From Novosphingobium sp. Fuku2-ISO-50 (GTDB taxonomy: Bacteria; Pseudomonadota; Alphaproteobacteria; Sphingomonadales; Sphingomonadaceae): a stretch of 64,000 nt of DNA. The translations under genes and the position numbers were made by a program. The notes under the pieces are model-generated. The model saw only the letters and a program-made list of their open reading frames with translations, was not told the origin of the DNA and did no database searches. Positions 45,141-53,688 of the stretch are shown piece by piece (the stretch's first letter is position 1; the number at the start of each line of letters is the position of its first letter). The DNA is taken from positions 62,001 to 126,000 of the forward strand of contig NZ_KQ954285.1 in NCBI RefSeq assembly GCF_001519055.1, in the 5' to 3' direction.

Positions 45141-46396
45141 CCGATATCGTGATCCGCGACATGGCCGACCCGGTCATGACCCCGGGCCTGATTGCCGCGC
45201 GCGAGGGACCGGCTGATTTTCCCGACTATCTGACCGCCGAACAGGTGATCGAACGCGCCGTGGCCGAAACCGGGCTGCGCGAATTCGACGACGATGGGGC
45301 GCCGGGGCTGCTTGAACGGCTCTCGGTCACGCTGCAAGCGCTGTACGAGGACAAAGGGCTGACGCGCGGCGGGCGCATCACCATTGTCGGCAATGCCGTC
45401 CGCGCGCTGGCCAATCGCCTGCGTGTCGACGATCTGGTGCGCCGCCATCCGGAAATTCGCGACATTGCGATCGAACGCCCCATCTTCATCGCCGGATTGC
45501 CGCGATCGGGCACCACCCACCTCGTCAACTGGCTGGCGCGCGATGACCGGCTCAATTCCCTGACACTGTGGGAATCCGAAGAGCCGGTTCCTGCGGTGCA
45601 GATCGCACATGGAGAAGCCGATCCGCGCCTTGCCCGATCGGCCGAAGTCTGGGCGACATTCGGCGCGCTGCTGCCGCACATGGCGGCGATGCATGAAATG
45701 GCGGCGACCGGGATCCACGAAGACAACGAACTGCTGTTCATGGATCTCAATTGCTACAGTTGGGAATTCCAGGCCCGCCTGCCGCGCTGGATCGACCACT
45801 ATTTCGCGCACGACCGCACCGGATCCTATGCTTATGAGAAAAAGGTGCTGCAAGTGCTGTCGTGGTACCGGGGCGAAACGGGGCGGCGGCGCTGGCTCTT
45901 GAAATCACCGCAACACATGGAAAACCTGGCCGCGATCAAGGCGGTGTTTCCCGACGCGACGATGGTCATCACGCACCGCGATCCGGTCGACGTGCTGCGC
46001 TCGCTGACCACGATGCTGGGCTATTCCGACCGCATCCGTCGCCAGCCGACCGATCCTGAAGGGCTGGCACGCCACTGGATCGACCGGATCGAACGGCTGT
46101 TGCGCGCCTGTGTCGCAACCCGCGAAGTCTGGCCGGCGGGCCAGTCGATCGATGTGCTGTTTCATGAATACATGGCCGATCAGCCGGGCATGGCGCGCGC
46201 GATCTATGCCCGCGCCGGCTTGCCGCTGACGGACGAAGCGGAGGCGCGGCTGAACGGCTATCTCGCCGAAAACCCGCGCCATGCCGCAGGCCGGGTGATC
46301 TATGACCTGGAAGGCACGTTTGGCGTGGACCTTGCCGACCTGCGGCGCCGTTTCGCCTTTTATTACGACCGTTTCCCCGTGTTGCAGGAGGCCTAG
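45137..46396 (+). CDS. Sulfotransferase-family protein (second copy)
   Basis: Predicted 419 residues. Phosphosulfate loop LPRSGTTHLVNWL at 121-133, and KSPQHMENLAAIKAVFPDA plus THRDPVDVLRSL for the 3'-phosphate site. It shares the architecture of the protein at 19883. The start overlaps the ADH stop (ATGA). Reaction unproven; coupling to an alcohol dehydrogenase suggests the hydroxyl groups are handled in sequence. Confidence 0.88.
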   Translation: MTDIVIRDMADPVMTPGLIAAREGPADFPDYLTAEQVIERAVAETGLREFDDDGAPGLLERLSVTLQALYEDKGLTRGGRITIVGNAVRALANRLRVDDLVRRHPEIRDIAIERPIFIAGLPRSGTTHLVNWLARDDRLNSLTLWESEEPVPAVQIAHGEADPRLARSAEVWATFGALLPHMAAMHEMAATGIHEDNELLFMDLNCYSWEFQARLPRWIDHYFAHDRTGSYAYEKKVLQVLSWYRGETGRRRWLLKSPQHMENLAAIKAVFPDATMVITHRDPVDVLRSLTTMLGYSDRIRRQPTDPEGLARHWIDRIERLLRACVATREVWPAGQSIDVLFHEYMADQPGMARAIYARAGLPLTDEAEARLNGYLAENPRHAAGRVIYDLEGTFGVDLADLRRRFAFYYDRFPVLQEA

Positions 46397-46399
46397 GCG

Positions 46400-47617
46400 A
46401 TGAACCGCCACGAAACCGCGCGCCAGCGGCTCAATTCCGGGCAGGCATGGGACGATTTCTGCGACACGCTGAAACGCGCCGGGCGACATATCGAGGCCTT
46501 TGACGGGCCGCTGTCCGATCTCGACCGCGCCGAATGGTACAGGTTCATGACCCGGCTGGCCCGTTCGAGCATGGAACGCCTGATCGAAAATGCCGAACCG
46601 ACCCGGCCGCGTTTGCGTGACATGGTCTGGCGCCAGTCGATCAATGTCCAGACGGTCGATCAGGACCATCTGATGTGCCAGTTTGATGCGGCACGCGATT
46701 ATCGTATCACCGGCACGCGCGGCACTATCCCCTATTTCGTGATGGCGGTGCTGACCTGCCCTGCCCCGCCGACTCCGGGCGCCGAGGACTGGGCGCCGCA
46801 AGGACTGGACGGACTGGCGCGGTTCGATCCCGGCAACCTCAAGACCACGGGCTTTCTCGCCAGCCAGCAGATCCCGGTGGGCAGAGACGGCACGTTCGAA
46901 GTGATCGCGTCGCAGCACAATCCGGGGCCTGGCAAGACCTGGCTGAAGCTCTCGCCCGAGACGAATTGCATCCTGATCCGCCTGACCTGGCGCGACCGCA
47001 CGCAGGACGTGGCCCCCGCCATGACGATCGAACGCATGGACCATGCCGCGCCCGAACCGATCACCCCCGCGCTGATCGCCGACGGCCTCGCCTGGACCGG
47101 GCAAGCCGTGCTCGGCTACGCCGAACTGGTGCGCAACTGGTGGCAGGGCAGCCAGGGCAACTTTGCCGCGCGGCTGAACCGGCTGGACTACAGCCGCGCG
47201 CAATACCTGTCGAATGGCGGCGTGCCCGATCGGCATGTCGCATTCGGCGGCTGGGAAAAGCGGCTGGACGAGGCCCTGGTGCTCGAGTTCACCCCGCCGC
47301 CGTGCGAATACTGGAATTTTCAGGTGTGCAATATGTGGCAGGAAAATCTCGATACGTTTGAAGATGGCAACGGCTGGATCAACAACACCCGCCACCGTGC
47401 CGAACCCGATGGCCGGGTGCGCGTGGTAATCGCCGAACACGATCCGGGCACGGGGGGCAACTGGATCAATTCCTATGGCCATGAACGCGGCATCTGGGGG
47501 CTGCGGCTGGTGCAGACCACCCGGACTGTGCCGGTGCGGCTGTGGCGCGCGCCGCTGGCGGGCGTTGGTACGCTCGATCCCGCACAGGCCGTGCTGACCG
47601 GCCAGTTCGTGGATTGA
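46400..47617 (+). CDS. DUF1214-domain protein (second copy)
   Basis: Predicted 405 residues. WNFQVCNMWQENLD, WINNTRH and DPGTGGNWINSYGHERG define the DUF1214 core, parallel to the gene at 264-1349. It begins 4 bases after the sulfotransferase-like stop. Two homologues in one window suggest a real pathway role, still undefined. Confidence 0.85.
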   Translation: MNRHETARQRLNSGQAWDDFCDTLKRAGRHIEAFDGPLSDLDRAEWYRFMTRLARSSMERLIENAEPTRPRLRDMVWRQSINVQTVDQDHLMCQFDAARDYRITGTRGTIPYFVMAVLTCPAPPTPGAEDWAPQGLDGLARFDPGNLKTTGFLASQQIPVGRDGTFEVIASQHNPGPGKTWLKLSPETNCILIRLTWRDRTQDVAPAMTIERMDHAAPEPITPALIADGLAWTGQAVLGYAELVRNWWQGSQGNFAARLNRLDYSRAQYLSNGGVPDRHVAFGGWEKRLDEALVLEFTPPPCEYWNFQVCNMWQENLDTFEDGNGWINNTRHRAEPDGRVRVVIAEHDPGTGGNWINSYGHERGIWGLRLVQTTRTVPVRLWRAPLAGVGTLDPAQAVLTGQFVD

Positions 47618-48474
47618 TGGCAATGGGACCAAACGACCTTTGTTTCTGCAGCGCACCGTTCCTGCACGTGCCGCTGCTCGATCGGCTGGCCCCCCTTCGC
47701 GCGGCGGGATTTGCCGCCCTGTCGATCAGCCCCGGCGATGTCTGGGCGCTGGAGGCGCAAGGAATGGCGGTGCGCGACATTGCCGCGCGGATCGGCGATG
47801 CCGGCCTTGCCATTGCCGAGCTCGATTGCATCGCCTGCTGGATGGACCACCAGCAGCAAGGTGCCGACGATGACCTGTCGCGCCTGTTGCGCATGCTGAC
47901 CCCGGAACGCGTGATCGAAACCGCCGCGCGGCTGGGTGCGCTGTCGGTCGCGCTGATCGACATGTCGCCGAAACCCACCCCGGTCGATGTCGCCGCGCAA
48001 GCCTTTGCGCGGGTGTGCGACATGGCCGCGGAGCATGGCCTGAAAGCGCATATCGAATTCCTGCCGGTGGGCGGCATCCGCTCGCTGGCCGATGCCTGGG
48101 CTATCGCTGCGGCAGCGGGCCGCGCCAATGGCGGGATCACGCTTGACGCCTGGCATTTCCACCGCAGCGGTTCGACGCTGGACCTGCTGGCGACCATCCC
48201 GGGGCAGCGCATCCACGCGGTGCAACTGTGCGATGCCCTGCCAAGCCCCCTGCCCGACGCATGGGCCGAACTGATGACGCAAAGGCTGCTGCCGGGCGAA
48301 GGGGCGATCGATCTCGTCGGCCTTATCCGCACGCTCGATGCGATCGGTTGCACAGCGCCGACCGGCGTCGAAGTGTTCAATTTACGCCAGAATGATCAAT
48401 CACTGGCCAATACTGCGCGAGACTGGGTCACCAGCACGCGCGCGGTACAGGCCAAGGCAAGGACCCGCCCATGA
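47617..48474 (+). CDS. Xylose-isomerase-like TIM-barrel protein
   Basis: Predicted 285 residues, start ATG overlapping the DUF1214 stop (TGATG). Probable metal ligands: glutamate in AHIEFLP, aspartate and histidine in LDAWHFH, and glutamate in GVEVF, the AP-endonuclease-2/sugar-phosphate-isomerase fold. Members act as isomerases, epimerases or lyases on polyhydroxylated or 3-keto-sugar compounds. The next gene is a Gfo/Idh oxidoreductase, the usual partner of such enzymes. Confidence 0.85.
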   Translation: MAMGPNDLCFCSAPFLHVPLLDRLAPLRAAGFAALSISPGDVWALEAQGMAVRDIAARIGDAGLAIAELDCIACWMDHQQQGADDDLSRLLRMLTPERVIETAARLGALSVALIDMSPKPTPVDVAAQAFARVCDMAAEHGLKAHIEFLPVGGIRSLADAWAIAAAAGRANGGITLDAWHFHRSGSTLDLLATIPGQRIHAVQLCDALPSPLPDAWAELMTQRLLPGEGAIDLVGLIRTLDAIGCTAPTGVEVFNLRQNDQSLANTARDWVTSTRAVQAKARTRP

Positions 48475-49601
48475 GCGAAAACCCCATCGGCGCCGCTGTC
48501 GTCGGCACCGGCTTTGGCCTGTTTACCCACGTGCGCGCCCTACGCATGGCCGGCTTCGAAGTCCGCGCGATCATCGGCCGCGATCTGGCCAAAACGAAGG
48601 CGCGCGCCGCACCACTCGGGATTGCGCGCGCCGCCAATGACTTGCCCGCGCTGTTGAACGATGATCCGCAGATCCGGCTGGTTACCGTGGCGACCCCGCC
48701 GCATGCTCATGCCGGGCCCGTGTTTCAGGCGCTGGCCGCAGGGCGCCACGTCGTGTGCGAAAAGCCCTTTGCCCGCGATCTGGCCGAAGCGCGCCTGATG
48801 GTGAAGGCCGCGCGCGAGGCGGGTGTGGTCGCTCTCCTGGGGGCCGAATTCCGCTATGACAGCGCGCAGGCGTTGCTGGCAAGGGTGGTGCATGCGGGCA
48901 TGATCGGCGATCCGCTGCTGTTCCACCGCATCTATCAGCAACCCGGCAATCAGGCCGGCGAACAGGACGAACCGCTGGCCGACTGGTGGATCGATGCCGC
49001 ACAAGGTGGCGGTTTTCTCGGCGCATTCGGCACGCACATGATCGATCAGGTGCGCGCCACGGTGGGCGACATCACGGCGGTCAGCGCGATCCTGCGCAAG
49101 CTCTCGACCGGACGCCCCTCGATGACTTCGGACGATTACTACAATGTGCAATTGCATTGCGCCAACGGTTGCATGGCGGTGATCGAGGCGGCGATGTGCC
49201 TGCCCGGGCCGTTCACGATGGGCACGCGTGTGGCCGGCACTACGGGCGCGGCGTGGATCCAGTCGGGCGCGGCCTTCGGCGAACCCGAACAGGTCTGGTT
49301 GCAGGATGCACAAGGCGCGCGCGCGCTGCCGATGCCGCCTGAATTGACCAATTCCGCGCCCGAACCCTTTCCCGTGACCGAGCTGATCCAGACCGAGATG
49401 GATCGCTGGCACACGCAAGGGTTCGATGTGGCGCCTTATGCCAAACTGTTCGGGCAGGCGCGCGCGCTGATCCTGGGTCAGCCGACACCGCTGCCCGATC
49501 CGGCGGCCGATTTCCACGATGCTGCCGCCGGACAAGCCGTGCTCGACGCTGCGCGCGCCTCGGCCGAAGCGGGGCAATGGATCGCAGTGGAGGCGCCATG
49601 A
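48471..49601 (+). CDS. Gfo/Idh/MocA-family oxidoreductase
   Basis: Predicted 376 residues. NAD motif VVGTGFGLFTHVRAL, the family EKP motif (CEKPFARDLAEA) and the catalytic GGGFLGAFGTHMIDQ histidine are all present. The family oxidises a hydroxyl of sugars, inositols or related cyclic polyols. ATGA overlap with the TIM-barrel gene and with the SDR that follows. A paired action on a glycosidic or hydroxylated ring is inferred. Confidence 0.9.
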   Translation: MSENPIGAAVVGTGFGLFTHVRALRMAGFEVRAIIGRDLAKTKARAAPLGIARAANDLPALLNDDPQIRLVTVATPPHAHAGPVFQALAAGRHVVCEKPFARDLAEARLMVKAAREAGVVALLGAEFRYDSAQALLARVVHAGMIGDPLLFHRIYQQPGNQAGEQDEPLADWWIDAAQGGGFLGAFGTHMIDQVRATVGDITAVSAILRKLSTGRPSMTSDDYYNVQLHCANGCMAVIEAAMCLPGPFTMGTRVAGTTGAAWIQSGAAFGEPEQVWLQDAQGARALPMPPELTNSAPEPFPVTELIQTEMDRWHTQGFDVAPYAKLFGQARALILGQPTPLPDPAADFHDAAAGQAVLDAARASAEAGQWIAVEAP

Positions 49602-50350
49602 TGAAAACGGGCCACGATTTTTCCGGAGCGCATGTGCTCGTCACCGGCGGCACCAGCGGGATTGGCGCGGCCTGTGCGGCGTCGTTTCGTGACGCGGGCG
49701 CATGGGTGACGATCACCGGCACGCGCGCTTCGCCTGCCGACTATGACCATGACTTGTCGGGCTTTGGCTATCACCGGCTCGACATCGAACAGCCCGACCA
49801 GATCGATGCGCTGGCCGCATCGCTCCCCCGGCTCGACGTACTGGTCAACAACGCCGGGTTTGCCCTGCCCTCGATCGGGCTCGACGAATGGGAGCCCGAT
49901 GTGTTCGATCGTGCCGTGGCCATGCTGCTCAACGCCGCATTCCGAATGGCGCGACGCTCGGTCGACCTGCTCGCCCAAAGCGTGATTCCGGGCGGCGGCT
50001 CGGTGATCGGCATTGCCTCGATGAGCAGCTATTTCGGGATTCCGATAGTGCCCGGCTATGGTGCGGCCAAGACCGGATTGGTCGGGTTGACGCGCACGAT
50101 GGCGGTGCATTGGGGTCCACGGCGCGTGCGCGCCAATGCGGTTGCGGCGGGCCTGACGCGCAGCCGCATGACCGCCGACACTTTTGCGCAAGACGCATGG
50201 ACCGCGCCCACCCTTGCCCGCACGCCGCTGGGCCGCCTTGGCGAGGCCGAGGATATTGCCGGTGCAGTGCTGTTTCTCGCCAGCCCTGCGGCAAGCTGGA
50301 TCACCGGTCAGACTTTGGCCGTGGACGGCGGCTATACCGTCAGCGGTTGA
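49598..50350 (+). CDS. SDR-family oxidoreductase
   Basis: Predicted 250 residues. Start ATG 49598 overlaps the Gfo/Idh stop, with GGAGG upstream; ATG 49601 is equally close. Motifs: TGGTSGIG, VLVNNAGF, IASMSSYF and YGAAK. It closes the ADH operon. Its last codons are the first unit of a 14-bp tandem repeat. Confidence 0.9.
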   Translation: MMKTGHDFSGAHVLVTGGTSGIGAACAASFRDAGAWVTITGTRASPADYDHDLSGFGYHRLDIEQPDQIDALAASLPRLDVLVNNAGFALPSIGLDEWEPDVFDRAVAMLLNAAFRMARRSVDLLAQSVIPGGGSVIGIASMSSYFGIPIVPGYGAAKTGLVGLTRTMAVHWGPRRVRANAVAAGLTRSRMTADTFAQDAWTAPTLARTPLGRLGEAEDIAGAVLFLASPAASWITGQTLAVDGGYTVSG

Positions 50351-50382
50351 ACATCAGCGATTGAACATCAGCGGTTGAACAG
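50341..50382. repeat. Three tandem 14-bp repeats at a convergent gene end
   Basis: The unit CAGCGGTTGAACAT occurs three times (the second with GAT for GGT, the third ending AG). The first unit carries the plus-strand SDR stop codon and the third carries the minus-strand SnoaL stop, so each unit contains a stop on both strands. It probably arose by slippage and moved the gene ends apart. Confidence 0.9.
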
Positions 50383-50904
50383 GGGCAGCCGGGCATAGAC
50401 CGGATCGTCGCGCCCTGCCCTGCCCCTGCCCACGCCATCGCTGCCGAAATCGTCGCCCGCATTCGCCGGCAGATCCTCGGCATGGTCGAGGATGAACGAA
50501 CGGTGGGCAAAGCGCCAGATGCCGTCGCGGCGCTCATAGCGGTCGGCATAGCGGCCCCAGGCCACGAATTGCCGCGTGCCATCGAGCGTCAGGTGCCAGG
50601 CCCGCGCCACCACCTCACCCTCGGCCCGATCACCATCAAATGCGTAAAGCGCGCTCAGCATGACATGGCTGGTGGCGCGCCAATGGGCCATCATGCCGGG
50701 CAGCCAATCGACGTAGCCTTTGGCCGATCCGGAGTAATAGGGCGTGTGATCGTCGGTGCCGTCATCATGATACAAGCTGAGCACGAGATCATAGTCGCGC
50801 CGGTCGATGCCATGACCGTAGGCCGCCACCAGATGGCGCAACGCCTCGCGGTTCGCGGCCTCTTGCGCGCTTATAGCGCGCGGGGCCAGCGGATGGTCAG
50901 ACAC
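50368..50904 (-). CDS. SnoaL-like (NTF2-fold) protein
   Basis: Predicted 178 residues from a GTG at 50904 that overlaps the end of the SDR by 8 bases (AGGGGG upstream). Motifs: LRHLVAAYGHGIDRRDYDLV, DDGTDDH and GIWRFAHRSFILD. It is longer at the C-terminus than the other SnoaL proteins, with a glycine-rich tail (GDDFGSDGVGRGRAG). It ends inside the tandem repeat. Confidence 0.8.
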   Translation of the reverse strand: MSDHPLAPRAISAQEAANREALRHLVAAYGHGIDRRDYDLVLSLYHDDGTDDHTPYYSGSAKGYVDWLPGMMAHWRATSHVMLSALYAFDGDRAEGEVVARAWHLTLDGTRQFVAWGRYADRYERRDGIWRFAHRSFILDHAEDLPANAGDDFGSDGVGRGRAGRDDPVYARLPLFNR

Positions 50905-51667
50905 CAAAGCCCCCTGCGACCGAGATGGTCTGCCCGGTGACGTAGTTGCCACGCCGACCGGCAAGGAACACGGTCGCCTGACCGATATCCTCTGGCGTGC
51001 CCCATCGCTTGAGCGGCAGCATCGCCTTGACGGCAGCCTCCCATTCGGGGGTAAACGTGCCCGCCTCCTGCCCGACCCTGAACTGCCCGGCGTCGATCAC
51101 GCCGACGAGGATCGAATTGGCGCGGATCTCGTGGACCCCCTCTTCCTTCGCGATCCCCTTGACGAGCGCTTCGTTGCAGGCCTTTGGCGCGACCGACAGC
51201 CCATCGAGTTGCGGCCACCAGTCATGCCCCGCGCTGCCCAGATGCACGAAACTTCCGCCGCCATGGGCGCGCAAGTGCGGCAAGGCGGTGTGTACCGCGT
51301 TGTTGAAGCCGAAGGCCTCGATTTCCATCGACTGGCGGAACATGTCTTCGCCCCAATCGGCAATGCGCACTTGCGGCACGACCGGCCCTGCCCCCCAGAC
51401 CACGGTGTGAATGCGGCCATGCACCGCCACCGCTTCGGCAAAGCCTGCCTCGACTTCGGCACGGTTGCGCACGTCCACGCGGTGGACACTGGCCTTTGCC
51501 CCCAGCGCGCGGATCGAATCGGCAACCGCTTCGGCCACATCCGCCTTGGAACGGTAGACGACGGCCAGATCGCTGCCGGCCCTGGCCAATTCCAGCGCGA
51601 CGCCCCGGCCAATCCCGCCGCTGCCCCCGAACACGATGGCCGCCCCGCTCGGAAATTCACCACTCAC
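50897..51667 (-). CDS. SDR-family protein lacking the catalytic tyrosine
   Basis: Predicted 256 residues from a GTG with AAAGG upstream. The nucleotide motif GGSGGIGRG and the C-terminal GNYVTGQTISVAGG are normal for the enoyl-reductase-like SDRs. The YxxxK motif reads S-V-A-P-K, so the catalytic tyrosine is absent while the lysine remains. It may be inactive or use another residue. Neighbouring genes in this operon are degraded. Confidence 0.82.
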   Translation of the reverse strand: MSGEFPSGAAIVFGGSGGIGRGVALELARAGSDLAVVYRSKADVAEAVADSIRALGAKASVHRVDVRNRAEVEAGFAEAVAVHGRIHTVVWGAGPVVPQVRIADWGEDMFRQSMEIEAFGFNNAVHTALPHLRAHGGGSFVHLGSAGHDWWPQLDGLSVAPKACNEALVKGIAKEEGVHEIRANSILVGVIDAGQFRVGQEAGTFTPEWEAAVKAMLPLKRWGTPEDIGQATVFLAGRRGNYVTGQTISVAGGFGV

Positions 51668-51685
51668 CCCAAATACCTTTCATTA

Positions 51686-52248
51686 TCATTTTATTGGAGA
51701 TTGGCCCGGTCTGTCCGCGCGCGCAACGGCCGCCACGCGCACCCCGTGCATTTGGCGTCGCAATCTGTTCCTTTCGGCGCATGCGGCGCGGAACGCAGGG
51801 TAGTCGCCTTCGTGATCGAGCACGACAAACCCCCTGATGCGCAGGCGCTCGGCCAGGATCAGCCCTGTGGGCAGAGTGCTCGATTCCAGCCCGCCATCCA
51901 GCCGGTCGATACAGGCGTCCACGCCCAGTTGACCGGTCACGAACGCGCATTTTGCGGCCCGCGGGCGATCCCGATCACGCGCAGTCCATCGGCCTTTGCT
52001 ATCTGCACCACGGTCATTCCGACCGCCTCGGCGGCTGCCGATACCACCATGGTTTCGCCGGCCTTCGCGCCGCAGAACCGGCGATAGCCGACCCACCCGG
52101 TAAAGGCTGACCGTCCGACTGCGGCAAGATCTGCCCCGGCCCGGGCTCTGGCAAAGGTTCTCGCGACAGGGCAAAGTCCTCCGGACCCGGAACCGGACCC
52201 ATCGGCCGCGCGATGCGCCATACCCGGTTGACGGGGGGGCTGGGTCAT
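51686..52248 (-). pseudogene. Degraded MDR-family NADPH-dependent oxidoreductase (curcumin reductase-like)
   Basis: Pieces of one protein are spread over three frames. An N-terminal piece starting near 52248 and continuing through ARPMGPVPGPEDFALSREPL, a middle piece with TGWVGYRRF and AGETMVVSAAAEAVG, and a C-terminal piece with CAFVTGQLGVDACID and LRIRGFVVLDHEGDYPAF are recognisable. The order is right, but the central catalytic part between DACID and LRIRGF is missing and at least three frameshifts are needed. One shift coincides with a run of seven G near 52231-52237. Intact relatives run about 330-345 residues. The start overlaps the truncated VOC stop (ATGA), so it was once part of the operon. 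Confidence 0.8.
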
Positions 52249-52478
52249 GCGGTCGCCTGTATCAGTTCGATCTGGTGGCCACCGGGATCGCAGACAAATG
52301 CCGGCCGCATCGCCCATTCGGGTATCTCGATCGCCCCTGTCAGATCACGGCCGCCATGTGCCACGTCCACCGCGATGCGGGTGGTCACCACGAAGCCAAA
52401 GGCCCCGGTATAGAACGCCTCCAGCGAAGAGATATCGCCGACTTTGAGCTTGGCGCGGGCAAAGGCCAAGACTGCCAT
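52245..52478 (-). pseudogene. Truncated VOC (glyoxalase-fold) protein with internal deletion
   Basis: Only 77 residues are left in a fold that normally needs 115-130. The first strand (KLKVGDISSLEAFYTGAFG) joins almost directly to the last one (MRPAFVCDPGGHQIELIQ). The full-length VOC at 55309 shows the missing 40-50 residues. The frame is intact, so the deletion was in-frame; function is doubtful. Confidence 0.7.
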
Positions 52479-52506
52479 GGCGTTATCTCCCCACAGGGTC
52501 CAGGCG

Positions 52507-53565
52507 TCAGGCGGCTTCGTCGATTGCGTCGGGCGGAATGTTGGTCGGCCCGCCGATATTGTAGGCCTGCGCCAGCACGCCGACAAAAACGTTGTCGTGC
52601 AGCGGGTCAGTCGGCACTTCGAAGGCGACCCCGCGCTTTTTCATGTCATCGATCAGCATGGTGATCGCCGTTTCGGCGCTGATGTCGTCGGTGTGCTCAT
52701 AGGTTCGCTTCAGGTCGGCCATGTCCTTGAACAGGCGCGCACCCCAGTGAACGAGAAAGCGCATTTCCTGCCCGGGAACCTTCTGATTGACCTTGCCAAA
52801 GGTTTCCACCTGCCAACCAGTGGGATCTTCGGGATCGGCGCCAAAGGTGGATGTGATGTCCAGCCCCTGCGGCTTGCGCTGCGCGACAGGGCCGGTGGCC
52901 TGACCATGGTGGAACATCATCTCGTTTTCCACGACCACGGCCTTGCCCCACATCGGCGCGTTGATCTGCAACGGCTCTGCGCTGGGACCATTGGGCCAGC
53001 AATTGAAACCGCCACCGACTTTGCCATTGTAGTACCAGGCAATGACCTGCCCCTTTTTCGAGCGCCAGCGATCGAACAGGCACGACTTGGCCATTGTCAA
53101 CAGAAGCCACAGCGGGGTGTTTTCCATAGTCATGCCGCGGAACACCGTGCCATCGAGATGCGGCGGCCCGCCGATCGGAGTCGGACCCTGGATGTTGAAC
53201 AGGAACGTCTCTGGCTCCGCATACTGGCAATCCCAGTACTTGCGTACAAGGTCGAGGAAGCGCGAATTGTAATAGCAATCTTCCAGTTCGGGGTAGAGGC
53301 ACACTCCGCCCCGCCCCAGATAGCCGCGAAACACCGGATTCAGCCCGATCATGTCCCAGGTCAGTTTTACGCCGGCAGGAATCGAACCCGAAATCGTCGC
53401 AACGACTTCTTCGGGGGTCTTGAAGTTTTCCGCCATGATCAGCGGCCAGGGGCCGTTGTCGCGGACGACCTTGAGCAAGCGGGCGTGCTGGTCCGCGCTA
53501 TAGGCATCGTCGATCAGTTGCGGTGGGGCAACCGGGCGAAAGTTTTCAGCAAGTTGGTGAATCAT
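52507..53565 (-). CDS. Putative Fe(II)/2-oxoglutarate-type dioxygenase-like protein
   Basis: Predicted 352 residues. Not a certain family. It contains a possible facial triad: H136-L-D138 in GGPPHLDGT, a second histidine in MMFHHGQ (219/220) and R230 in AQRK, with spacing like phytanoyl-CoA dioxygenase-type enzymes. It is rich in tryptophan and aromatic residues. No ligand can be predicted. The gene is on the minus strand between the phosphotransferase-like gene and the truncated VOC. The TGA lies near the VOC start without overlap. Confidence 0.55.
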   Translation of the reverse strand: MIHQLAENFRPVAPPQLIDDAYSADQHARLLKVVRDNGPWPLIMAENFKTPEEVVATISGSIPAGVKLTWDMIGLNPVFRGYLGRGGVCLYPELEDCYYNSRFLDLVRKYWDCQYAEPETFLFNIQGPTPIGGPPHLDGTVFRGMTMENTPLWLLLTMAKSCLFDRWRSKKGQVIAWYYNGKVGGGFNCWPNGPSAEPLQINAPMWGKAVVVENEMMFHHGQATGPVAQRKPQGLDITSTFGADPEDPTGWQVETFGKVNQKVPGQEMRFLVHWGARLFKDMADLKRTYEHTDDISAETAITMLIDDMKKRGVAFEVPTDPLHDNVFVGVLAQAYNIGGPTNIPPDAIDEAA

Positions 53566-53688
53566 GGCAGGTTTCTCCGAAGCTACAAGTGCAAGGAACG
53601 AGGTTCGTCAGTATTCAATGGCCACAGGCACGCAGAAATTTCGCAGCGTCTGGCTCGCACCCACCTCAGGCTTGTTTGGTGAGTTGTG

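Noticed and set aside
50341..50382. Short repeats as a possible CRISPR array
   Set aside because: Units are tandem without spacers, and no cas genes are present.
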